NCBI GenBank assembly: GCA_002362175.1
Contig: DETU01000048.1
Location: 1 to 12,671, forward strand
Direction: 5' to 3'
From: Ruminococcus sp. UBA3280
Lineage (GTDB): Bacteria > Bacillota > Clostridia > Oscillospirales > Ruminococcaceae
DNA length: 12,671 nucleotides
Below the pieces are notes generated by a model. That model saw only the letters and a program-made list of their open reading frames with translations, ran no database searches and was not told where the DNA came from. Positions 7,425 through 12,671 of the stretch are shown here, piece after piece; position 1 is the stretch's first letter; every line of letters begins with the position of its first letter. The translations under genes were made by a program, and so were the position numbers.

Positions 7425-8174
7425 ATGAATACTGAAAATATAATTGCAGAAAGAATCAACAAGAAGATTTACCGTGACGGCGATAAGGTTGTAAAGCTTT
7501 TCAATGAGGACTATTCAAGAGCGGACGTTCTTAATGAATCACTTAATCATGCCCGTGCGGAAGAAACGGGACTTAACATTCCCGAACTTTATGAAGTTAC
7601 AAGGATAGACGGGAAATGGGCGATTGTAATGGAATATATAGAGGGTGAAAACCTTGCGGATTTAATAGCATCAAATCCTGCAAAGTATGATGATTATATG
7701 AATCTTTTCGTTGACATACAGCTTGAAATACAGTCAAAAAGGTCACCTCTCCTGAGTCAGCTGAAAGACAAGATGAACCGCAAGATAAGTCTTACTGAAC
7801 TTGACAAAACAACAAAATATGAACTTTATACACGTCTTGCAAGTACTCCAGACCATAGAAAACTTTGTCATGGTGACTATACACCGTCAAACGTCATAAT
7901 CAGACCCGACGGAACGCCCTATATACTTGACTGGGCTCATGCTACTCAGGGAAATGCTTCCGCCGACGCAGCAAGGACTTATCTCACTTTCTGTCTCAAA
8001 GGAAATATAGAAGGTGCGGAAAAATATCTTGACCTTTTCTGTAGCAGAAGTAACACTGCAAAAAAGTATGTTCAGTCATGGATGCCGATTGTTGCGGCTT
8101 CACAGTCGGTAAAAAAGAACTGTAAGGAGCGTGACATTCTGCTTTCGTGGGTAAACGTTGTGGACTATGACTAA
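7425..8174 (+). CDS. Aminoglycoside-phosphotransferase-fold (APH/choline-kinase superfamily) small-molecule kinase
   Basis: A 249-residue soluble kinase of the APH superfamily. These enzymes transfer phosphate from ATP to hydroxyls on small molecules such as sugars, amino alcohols or antibiotics, or occasionally to protein. Seen: an N-terminal beta-rich region with DGDKVVKLF (18-26; Lys24 is the likely ATP-contacting lysine), a hinge-like AIVMEYIEGENL (66-77), the catalytic loop HGDYTPSN (149-156; Asp151 base, Asn156 metal ligand), and the metal Asp169 in ILDW. All catalytic residues are present. The substrate is not evident. It resembles the uncharacterised APH-like proteins found in several copies in Ruminococcus and Fibrobacter genomes rather than true resistance enzymes. 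It sits 15 bases after adhE with its ribosome site in the gap, so it is likely translated from the adhE mRNA. A hairpin follows its stop. Superfamily is firm; role, including any link to ethanol metabolism, is unknown. Confidence 0.85.
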   Translation: MNTENIIAERINKKIYRDGDKVVKLFNEDYSRADVLNESLNHARAEETGLNIPELYEVTRIDGKWAIVMEYIEGENLADLIASNPAKYDDYMNLFVDIQLEIQSKRSPLLSQLKDKMNRKISLTELDKTTKYELYTRLASTPDHRKLCHGDYTPSNVIIRPDGTPYILDWAHATQGNASADAARTYLTFCLKGNIEGAEKYLDLFCSRSNTAKKYVQSWMPIVAASQSVKKNCKERDILLSWVNVVDYD

Positions 8175-8176
8175 TT

Positions 8177-8202
8177 ATAAGGGCAGGGAAACCTGCCCTT
8201 AT
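8177..8202 (+). terminator. Strong hairpin after the adhE-kinase unit, without a U-tract
   Basis: ATAAGGGCAGG and CCTGCCCTTAT form a perfect 11-bp stem capped by GAAA. What follows is TCTCTATACA, so the poly-U of a standard intrinsic terminator is missing. It may terminate weakly, protect the 3' end of the mRNA, or allow readthrough into the lipoprotein gene. Confidence 0.55.
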
Positions 8203-8236
8203 TCTCTATACATTAAAAGAAGGGCGTGTTATAAAA

Positions 8237-8806
8237 GTGAAATTATATATTTTACGATTATTGACTGGTATTTTTGCAGTTACATATATTTTCATTTTAT
8301 CGGGCTGTGACAAAATGAATGAAGCTGATATGTTCAATATATCGGACGAGTCTGCAAATATCATTGATGTGGTAACTTTAACTTATTCTGATGAAGAGAT
8401 GTTTGATAAGATTGACACTGAAAAATATACTTTGGACGAGTTGAATAAATTATATCCGATTGAATTTATAAAAAAATATAAACGTGCAGATGATTCGTAT
8501 GTTGATAATGTAGCTTATATGACATCATATGGATATATAATTCTTTACTATGATGAATCGGGAAATTATGAATTCGGTAAAGATATTATTGTTGAAAAAT
8601 CACTGAAAGAATTTGATGTACTGAATATTGATGATTCAGTTGATGATGTACAGAAATTTGATGAAAACGGTGAATTTTTGTTCCTTTACACCGGTCGCAT
8701 TGATGTGCCTAAAATATCGCAACATTATACTACAGACGGCTATATGATTACGATACATTATGATTCGGATTATTCTGTCACAAAGATTGAAAACAGACTG
8801 ATTTGA
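8237..8806 (+). CDS. Hypothetical lipoprotein, 189 residues
   Basis: An exported, membrane-anchored lipoprotein of unknown function. The N-terminus MKLYILRLLT is followed by a hydrophobic stretch and the lipobox LSGC, so Cys24 would be lipidated and the rest displayed on the outer face of the membrane. The mature part is strongly acidic, with clusters of Asp/Glu, and rich in Tyr and Ile. The C-terminal HYTTDGYMITIHYDSDYSVT suggests a small beta-sheet domain, but I recognise no family. The start is GTG. The only ribosome-site-like sequence is AAGGG, 12 bases upstream, so translation may be weak; no other in-frame start keeps the signal peptide. Base composition is lower in GC than the neighbours: two 60-base lines counted 23% and 28%, against 47% for one adhE line. 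It lies between the hairpin at 8177-8202 and the VanY promoter and may depend on readthrough. Confidence 0.7.
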   Translation: MKLYILRLLTGIFAVTYIFILSGCDKMNEADMFNISDESANIIDVVTLTYSDEEMFDKIDTEKYTLDELNKLYPIEFIKKYKRADDSYVDNVAYMTSYGYIILYYDESGNYEFGKDIIVEKSLKEFDVLNIDDSVDDVQKFDENGEFLFLYTGRIDVPKISQHYTTDGYMITIHYDSDYSVTKIENRLI

Positions 8807-8841
8807 TTTTTCCTTAAATTATATTATTTTGACTTTTTCTA

Positions 8842-8870
8842 TTGAAATGAAAGGAAATAAGTGATATAAT
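8842..8870 (+). promoter_or_regulatory. Extended -10 promoter of the VanY-type gene
   Basis: TTGAAA (8842-8847), a 17-base spacer and TATAAT (8865-8870), with TG one base before the -10. The transcript would start near 8877, about 33 bases before the ATG. Confidence 0.8.
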
Positions 8871-8909
8871 ATATTATTATAGTATATAAAGTGAAATCAG
8901 GAGGATTTT

Positions 8910-9917
8910 ATGAATAAAAAGATTGTTTTGACACTGTTGCTTGTTTCAGTGTGTTCACTTTCAGCGTGCGGAAAAGACGATATAGGCTCGCTTGATGATT
9001 CTGTCATTATAAACGAGGGTTCACTTAGTGACAGTGCTGAACAGGAGACATCTGCCGAAAGTTTACAGACTAAAGCAGGCGGATATGTTGTTACAGAAGT
9101 TCCGACTACTACAACTACAATTACAACAGCAACTGACGAACTCGGAAATATAATAGCCGAAACTGTTCCCGTTGAGCAGGCTCCCGAAGTACCAACCCCT
9201 GAAACACCCGTGCCGGAAACTCCTTCCGAAACTGTTACCGAAACACCTGCACCGTCTGTTATTGATTATACGCCGTCAACTGCCGCCGCCGGTACTCCTG
9301 CATCAACCGCCGTACTTCCCGCCGATGCTCCGACACAGTATGACTATAATTACGGTCCTGCACCGACGGTCTATAATATTCCCGGAATAAAGTATATAGA
9401 CAATGTTCTTATTGCCAATAAATCATACAGTCTGCCCGCCGATTTCTATCCCGACCTCGACCAGACCTGTTTGAGTCAGTTCTATAAATTACAGAATGAC
9501 GCTGCGGCTGTCGGTCTGAATATCTGTCTTTCTTCGGGATTCCGTTCATATGAAACACAGGACTATATATATAATGACTATGTTGCAAGAGATGGTCAGG
9601 AAAAAGCCGATACCTATTCCGCCCGTCCGGGACATTCTGAACATCAGTCGGGACTTGCCATTGATGTCAATCAGATTGACGATACTTTCATAGGAACACC
9701 CGAGGCAATATGGCTGGAGGCACATTGCTATGAATACGGTTTTATTATTCGTTATCCGCAGTCAAAACAGGATATAACAGGCTATAAATATGAATCATGG
9801 CATATTCGTTATGTAGGTACTGATATGTCTTATAAGATTCACAGCAAGGCTATTGAAATGGGTGATCCCTATCTTACACTTGAAGAATATTTCGGCATTG
9901 ACTCATATTATCATTGA
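8910..9917 (+). CDS. VanY-type D-alanyl-D-alanine carboxypeptidase lipoprotein (peptidase M15B)
   Basis: A 335-residue zinc carboxypeptidase anchored outside the membrane, predicted to trim the terminal D-Ala (or a related residue) from peptidoglycan stem peptides. Parts: lipoprotein signal with LSAC lipobox (Cys20 lipidated); an acidic Ser-rich stretch; a long Thr/Pro/Glu/Ala-rich linker about 59-150 that would reach across the wall; and a VanY/M15B domain about 155-325. Seen: SGFRSYETQ (209-217), the SxHxxGxAxD motif SEHQSGLAID (243-252) giving zinc ligands His245 and Asp252, and ESWHIRYV with catalytic Glu295 and third zinc ligand His298. All active-site residues are intact. AGGAGG lies five bases before the ATG. 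It has its own promoter and terminator, so it is a single-gene unit. It is a housekeeping wall-remodelling enzyme; no van ligase, VanH, VanX or sensor genes are nearby, so vancomycin resistance is not implied. Confidence 0.92.
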   Translation: MNKKIVLTLLLVSVCSLSACGKDDIGSLDDSVIINEGSLSDSAEQETSAESLQTKAGGYVVTEVPTTTTTITTATDELGNIIAETVPVEQAPEVPTPETPVPETPSETVTETPAPSVIDYTPSTAAAGTPASTAVLPADAPTQYDYNYGPAPTVYNIPGIKYIDNVLIANKSYSLPADFYPDLDQTCLSQFYKLQNDAAAVGLNICLSSGFRSYETQDYIYNDYVARDGQEKADTYSARPGHSEHQSGLAIDVNQIDDTFIGTPEAIWLEAHCYEYGFIIRYPQSKQDITGYKYESWHIRYVGTDMSYKIHSKAIEMGDPYLTLEEYFGIDSYYH

Positions 9918-9922
9918 TTTAT

Positions 9923-9952
9923 AAATCCTGCTTTAACAGGGCAGGATTTTTT
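9923..9952 (+). terminator. Intrinsic terminator of the VanY-type gene
   Basis: AAATCCTGC and GCAGGATTT form a 9-bp stem (9923-9931 with 9941-9949) with a 9-base loop, followed by a run of T from 9947 to 9952 and further T-rich DNA. It begins six bases after the stop codon. Confidence 0.88.
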
Positions 9953-9954
9953 GC

Positions 9955-9983
9955 TTGCTTTTTTTACGGCTTTGGTATATAAT
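9955..9983 (+). promoter_or_regulatory. Probable promoter of the DUF1846 gene
   Basis: TTGCTT (9955-9960), a 17-base spacer and a consensus TATAAT (9978-9983). The -35 matches only three of six positions. The promoter abuts the preceding terminator, as expected for an independent unit. The leader would be about 27 bases. Confidence 0.6.
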
Positions 9984-9999
9984 AAATATTGAATTATTC

Positions 10000-10006
10000 A
10001 GGAGGT
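10000..10006 (+). promoter_or_regulatory. Ribosome binding site that sets the DUF1846 start
   Basis: AGGAGGT lies nine bases before the ATG at 10016. An in-frame TTG at 9989 is upstream of this site and close to the promoter, so it is not used. Confidence 0.8.
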
Positions 10007-10015
10007 AATTATTTT

Positions 10016-11491
10016 ATGGCTATTGAAGAAAATAAAATCGGTTTCGACAACGATAAATACCTGCGTATGCAGTCTGAACACATCAGAGAACGTATTTCAC
10101 AGTTTGGAGACAAGCTTTATCTTGAATTTGGAGGTAAGCTTTTTGATGACTACCATGCGTCAAGAGTACTCCCGGGATTCAAGCCTGACAGTAAGTTACA
10201 AATGCTTCTTCAGCTTAAAGACGAGGCTGAAATTGTTATAGTTATCAATTCGGGGGATATTGAAAAAAACAAAGTTAGAGGAGACCTCGGTATAACATAT
10301 GATGTTGATGTTATACGTCTTTTCAATGTTTTTACGAAAATCGGTCTTTATGTAAGCAGTGTTGTTCTCACCCAATACGAAAAAAAGCCGTCTGTAGATG
10401 CTTTTCAGAGCAGACTGGAAGCACTTGGCGTTAAGGTTTACCACCATTATCATATTGACGGTTATCCTTCAAACCTCAGACGTATAATCAGTGATGAGGG
10501 TTACGGAAAAAATGACTACATAAAAACATCACGCCGTCTTGTTGTTGTTACTGCTCCCGGTCCGGGAAGCGGTAAAATGGCAACCTGTCTTTCACAGATT
10601 TATCATGAACACAAAAGAGGTCTCAATGCAGGATATGCAAAGTTTGAGACTTTCCCGATATGGAACATTCCGCTCCGTCACCCTGTAAATATCGCTTATG
10701 AGGCTGCAACCTCCGACCTTAATGACGTTAATATGATTGACCCTTTTCATCTTGAAGCTTACGGAAAAACGACTGTAAACTATAACCGTGATGTTGAGAT
10801 TTTCCCCGTACTTAATGCTATGTTTGATAATATTTTAGGTGAATCACCTTATAAATCTCCTACTGATATGGGTGTTAATATGGCAGGAAACTGTATTGTT
10901 GACGACGAAGTTGTAAGCCGTGCGGCAAAGGACGAAATTATAAGAAGATATTATGTTGCAATGTGCGACCACCGTAAAGGTCTTATTTCCGAAGATGAGG
11001 TTTATAAGCTTGAACTCCTTATGAAACAGGTTAACGTTAACACTGACGACCGCAAAGTTGTAGCTGCTGCTCTTGCAAGGGAACAGGAAACAAATGCACC
11101 TGCTACAGCTATGGAACTTCCCGACGGTACTATACTTACAGGACGTACTTCAAATCTTCTTGGTGCATCTTCCGCCCTTCTTCTTAATGCACTTAAATAT
11201 TTCGGCGGTATTCCTGACAATGTTCTTCTTATGTCACCTCATGTAATCGAACCTATTCAGAATCTCAAAGTCCAGCACCTCGGTAACAATAACCCCCGTA
11301 TTCATACCGACGAAACGCTTATAGCACTTTCCATATGTGCCAATACTGACGAAAATGCAAAAAAAGCTATGGAACAGATTTCTAAACTGCGTGGGTGTGA
11401 AGTTCATTCAACGGTAATTCTTTCAGCGGTTGATGAAAGAATATTTAAAAGACTCGGTATAAATCTTACCTGTGAACCGAAATATCAGTAA
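10016..11491 (+). CDS. DUF1846 / UPF0371 family protein
   Basis: A 491-residue cytoplasmic protein of the UPF0371 (DUF1846) family, common in Firmicutes and of full family length. The family has been structurally studied, but I know of no established biochemical role. Seen: an N-terminal region starting MAIEENKIGFDNDKYL, a Rossmann-like strand-turn AEIVIVINSGDI (71-82), and the glycine-rich loop TAPGPGSGK (179-187) after the strand RRLVVV. That loop looks like a nucleotide-phosphate-binding loop but does not fit the strict Walker A spacing, and Met follows the Lys instead of Ser/Thr. Further on are the segments NYNRDVEIFPVLNAMF and SPTDMGVNMAGNCI, and ASSALLLNALKYFGGIPDNVLLMSPHVI near the C-terminus is broken by no frameshift. 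No signal peptide or membrane segment. It has its own promoter and ends at a hairpin shared with convergent coaX. Family assignment is strong; function is unknown. Confidence 0.9.
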   Translation: MAIEENKIGFDNDKYLRMQSEHIRERISQFGDKLYLEFGGKLFDDYHASRVLPGFKPDSKLQMLLQLKDEAEIVIVINSGDIEKNKVRGDLGITYDVDVIRLFNVFTKIGLYVSSVVLTQYEKKPSVDAFQSRLEALGVKVYHHYHIDGYPSNLRRIISDEGYGKNDYIKTSRRLVVVTAPGPGSGKMATCLSQIYHEHKRGLNAGYAKFETFPIWNIPLRHPVNIAYEAATSDLNDVNMIDPFHLEAYGKTTVNYNRDVEIFPVLNAMFDNILGESPYKSPTDMGVNMAGNCIVDDEVVSRAAKDEIIRRYYVAMCDHRKGLISEDEVYKLELLMKQVNVNTDDRKVVAAALAREQETNAPATAMELPDGTILTGRTSNLLGASSALLLNALKYFGGIPDNVLLMSPHVIEPIQNLKVQHLGNNNPRIHTDETLIALSICANTDENAKKAMEQISKLRGCEVHSTVILSAVDERIFKRLGINLTCEPKYQ

Positions 11492-11500
11492 TATGACAAA

Positions 11501-11523
11501 AAAGCCGTCAATTCGACGGCTTT
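11501..11523. terminator. Terminator shared by the convergent DUF1846 and coaX genes
   Basis: AAAGCCGTC and GACGGCTTT form a perfect 9-bp stem with the 5-base loop AATTC. On the minus strand the stem runs into TTTTTTG, an excellent terminator for coaX. On the plus strand it is followed by only TTTAATAATAAA, so termination of the DUF1846 transcript is probably weaker. Confidence 0.85.
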
Positions 11524-11539
11524 AATAATAAACTTAATT

Positions 11540-12316
11540 TTATTTACGTGGCTTGTTTTTCCTGTAAATAATAGTAAGACCTTTTATCAGCAGGCTTTTA
11601 TCAAGAATAATATCACGTCTGCACAATGGCACAACAATTTCGGAAAGTCCACCTGTCGCCACCACTGTACACTTTTCACCGAGTTCTTCTTCAATACGTT
11701 CAATAATACCGTCCAAAGCACAGGCATTTGAATACATCATGCCACTTTTCATACAGTCTATAGTATTCGTACCGATTACTTTCGCAGGAACTTCAAAATT
11801 TATTTTGGGAAGCTGGGCGGTTTTGGACGTAAGAGCGTCGGAAGCCGTTCCCATTCCTGCAATTATAAGACCGCCGAGATAATTTTTGTTTCCGTCAACT
11901 ACCGAAACGGTGGTAGCCGTTCCCATGTCAATAATAATCTGCGGTACAGGATACTGATTGATTCCTGCAACAGCGTCAACAACCTGGTCACTTCCAAGCT
12001 GTGCGGGGTTGTCAATGAGTATATTCAGACCTGTTTTCACACCCGGACCTACTGTCATTATATCAATGCCGAAAAGTTTTTTTACAGCCTGAACTACTGT
12101 TCCAGCTACTGACGGCACAACAGATGACATAACTGCGTCGTCTATATCCGACAGACCAAAACTGTTCATTTCAAGTATATTTTTAATAAGTACAGCATAC
12201 TCAGTTGCGGTTGCGTGGTGATTCGTCGAAATCCTTTCAAAAAGCACAACTTCATTTTCATCGTTCACACAACCGAAAACTATGTTTGTATTTCCTATGT
12301 CTACAGCTAAAAGCAT
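11540..12316 (-). CDS. coaX: Type III pantothenate kinase
   Basis: Phosphorylates pantothenate with ATP, the first step of coenzyme A synthesis, in the cytoplasm. The 258-residue length is typical. It belongs to the ASKHA fold. Seen: the N-terminal phosphate motif AVDIGNTNIVFG (4-15), GPGVKTGLNI then NPAQLGSDQ (90-111, with Asp110 as the likely catalytic base), IIDMGTATTVSVVDG (128-142), GGLIIAGMGTASDAL (148-162), and ATGGLS (220-225). Compared with common family members the Arg after the catalytic Asp (GADR) is Gln here, and the Pro in the GG-I-x-PG segment is Ala. Type III kinases are not inhibited by CoA and need a monovalent cation (family knowledge). GGAGG lies about nine bases before the ATG. 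The gene is monocistronic, with an extended -10 promoter upstream and a strong hairpin downstream. Identity is secure. Confidence 0.96.
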   Translation of the reverse strand: MLLAVDIGNTNIVFGCVNDENEVVLFERISTNHHATATEYAVLIKNILEMNSFGLSDIDDAVMSSVVPSVAGTVVQAVKKLFGIDIMTVGPGVKTGLNILIDNPAQLGSDQVVDAVAGINQYPVPQIIIDMGTATTVSVVDGNKNYLGGLIIAGMGTASDALTSKTAQLPKINFEVPAKVIGTNTIDCMKSGMMYSNACALDGIIERIEEELGEKCTVVATGGLSEIVVPLCRRDIILDKSLLIKGLTIIYRKNKPRK

Positions 12317-12349
12317 GATTTTAAACCTCCATACATGAATATAGAAACA

Positions 12350-12378
12350 ATTATATCACGTTTTTTCCAAAAAATCCA
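12350..12378 (-). promoter_or_regulatory. Extended -10 promoter of coaX
   Basis: On the minus strand TATAAT (12350-12355) is preceded by TGA, giving an extended -10. The -35 at 17 bases is TGGATT, only three of six matches, which the extended -10 would offset. The leader is about 28 bases. Confidence 0.65.
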
Positions 12379-12401
12379 TATGTTTACAAAAATAATTATA
12401 A

Positions 12402-12430
12402 TTGACAAAAAATCTGATATACTGTAAAAT
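12402..12430 (+). promoter_or_regulatory. Sigma-A promoter of the unrecognised gene at the window end
   Basis: TTGACA (12402-12407), a 17-base spacer and TAAAAT (12425-12430). It is divergent from the coaX promoter, with the two -35 elements about 23 bases apart. The transcript would start near 12437, which puts the start point at or inside the AGAGGTG ribosome site, so the leader is extremely short. Confidence 0.75.
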
Positions 12431-12450
12431 AATATCAGAGGTGATTTGAA

Positions 12451-12671
12451 TTGAAAAAAATACTTGCACTGGGACTTCTGGCAGATTGGAATAATATGTC
12501 AGAAAATCTGTACAATAGTAAACTTGACGAGTTATTTCTTAAAAGCCCTGAAAATCCGAACTTGTTTGAATTAGAACTGATATGCGGAAATATAAAAGAA
12601 ACAGTTATTTATATCAATAATCTCATAAATTTCAGCAATATAAATACTGAAACTTTTGAAAAAAGTCTTGT
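12451..12671 (+). CDS. 5' part of an unrecognised gene, cut by the window end
   Basis: The open frame begins at a TTG (12451) with AGAGGTG seven bases upstream and runs past the last base, giving at least 73 residues. The start reads MKKILALGLLADWNN. The first 10-12 residues look like a short signal-like or beta-strand segment, but Asp and Trp interrupt any long hydrophobic core, so it is probably not exported. The rest is acidic and rich in Asn, Leu and Ile, with a predicted helical feel (ELELICGNIKETVIYINNLI). I recognise no family. A near-consensus promoter directly upstream supports it being a real gene. An ATG at 12496 lies in frame but lacks a ribosome site. Confidence 0.6.
   Translation, partial: MKKILALGLLADWNNMSENLYNSKLDELFLKSPENPNLFELELICGNIKETVIYINNLINFSNINTETFEKSL

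Noticed and set aside
7425..8174. Aminoglycoside resistance gene
   Set aside because: Only the general APH-fold motifs are present. The gene sits in an adhE transcription unit without resistance or mobile genes, so a metabolic kinase is more likely.
8207..8235. Promoter-like TATACA-17-TATAAA with extended -10 before the lipoprotein gene
   Set aside because: Transcription would start near 8242, after the GTG at 8237 that begins the signal peptide, and no later start preserves a normal lipoprotein signal.
8910..9917. Vancomycin resistance (vanY) determinant
   Set aside because: M15B carboxypeptidases are common housekeeping enzymes, and no vanHAX or vanRS genes lie nearby.

Overview
The window looks like chromosome from a fibre-degrading, fermentative, low-GC Firmicute of the Ruminococcus/Oscillospiraceae type. 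The evidence is two secreted enzymes ending in dockerin modules (cellulosome-type plant cell-wall degradation), a bifunctional AdhE with a Rex-like operator, AT-rich sigma-A promoters with strong AGGAGG-type ribosome sites, and Thr/Pro-rich linkers in the exported proteins. No RNA gene, insertion sequence, CRISPR array or phage gene is visible, and no gene-free stretch exceeds about 250 bases.

Layout: (1) 24-2801 (-) encodes a multimodular PL1-type pectate/pectin lyase with ricin-type modules and a dockerin. (2) 2982-3251 (+) encodes an 89-residue protein I do not recognise. (3) 3309-4520 (-) encodes a CE3-like SGNH esterase with a Thr-rich linker and a dockerin whose first calcium loop is missing. 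(4) 4773-8174 (+) is an apparent two-gene unit, adhE and an APH-fold kinase. It sits behind an extended -10 promoter and an 18-bp Rex-box-like palindrome. (5) 8237-8806 (+) encodes an AT-rich orphan lipoprotein. (6) 8910-9917 (+) encodes a VanY-type peptidoglycan carboxypeptidase lipoprotein. (7) 10016-11491 (+) encodes a DUF1846/UPF0371 protein. (8) 11540-12316 (-) encodes type III pantothenate kinase (CoaX). (9) 12451 to the window end (+) is the start of an unrecognised gene with a TTG start and a near-consensus promoter.

How they work together (inference): the two dockerin enzymes act outside the cell on pectin and on acetylated hemicellulose, and each has its own near-consensus promoter. 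Released sugars are fermented, and AdhE reoxidises NADH by making ethanol; the palindrome suggests control by the NADH/NAD+ ratio. The remaining genes are housekeeping or envelope functions with individual promoters and hairpins. Five start codons are placed downstream of longer open frames because a strong Shine-Dalgarno sequence would otherwise lie inside the coding region.

No clear new system is proven. The points most worth a second look are the PL1 enzyme that appears to have lost most canonical calcium and catalytic residues, the kinase coupled to adhE, the Rex-like box placed in the adhE leader, and the one-loop dockerin.
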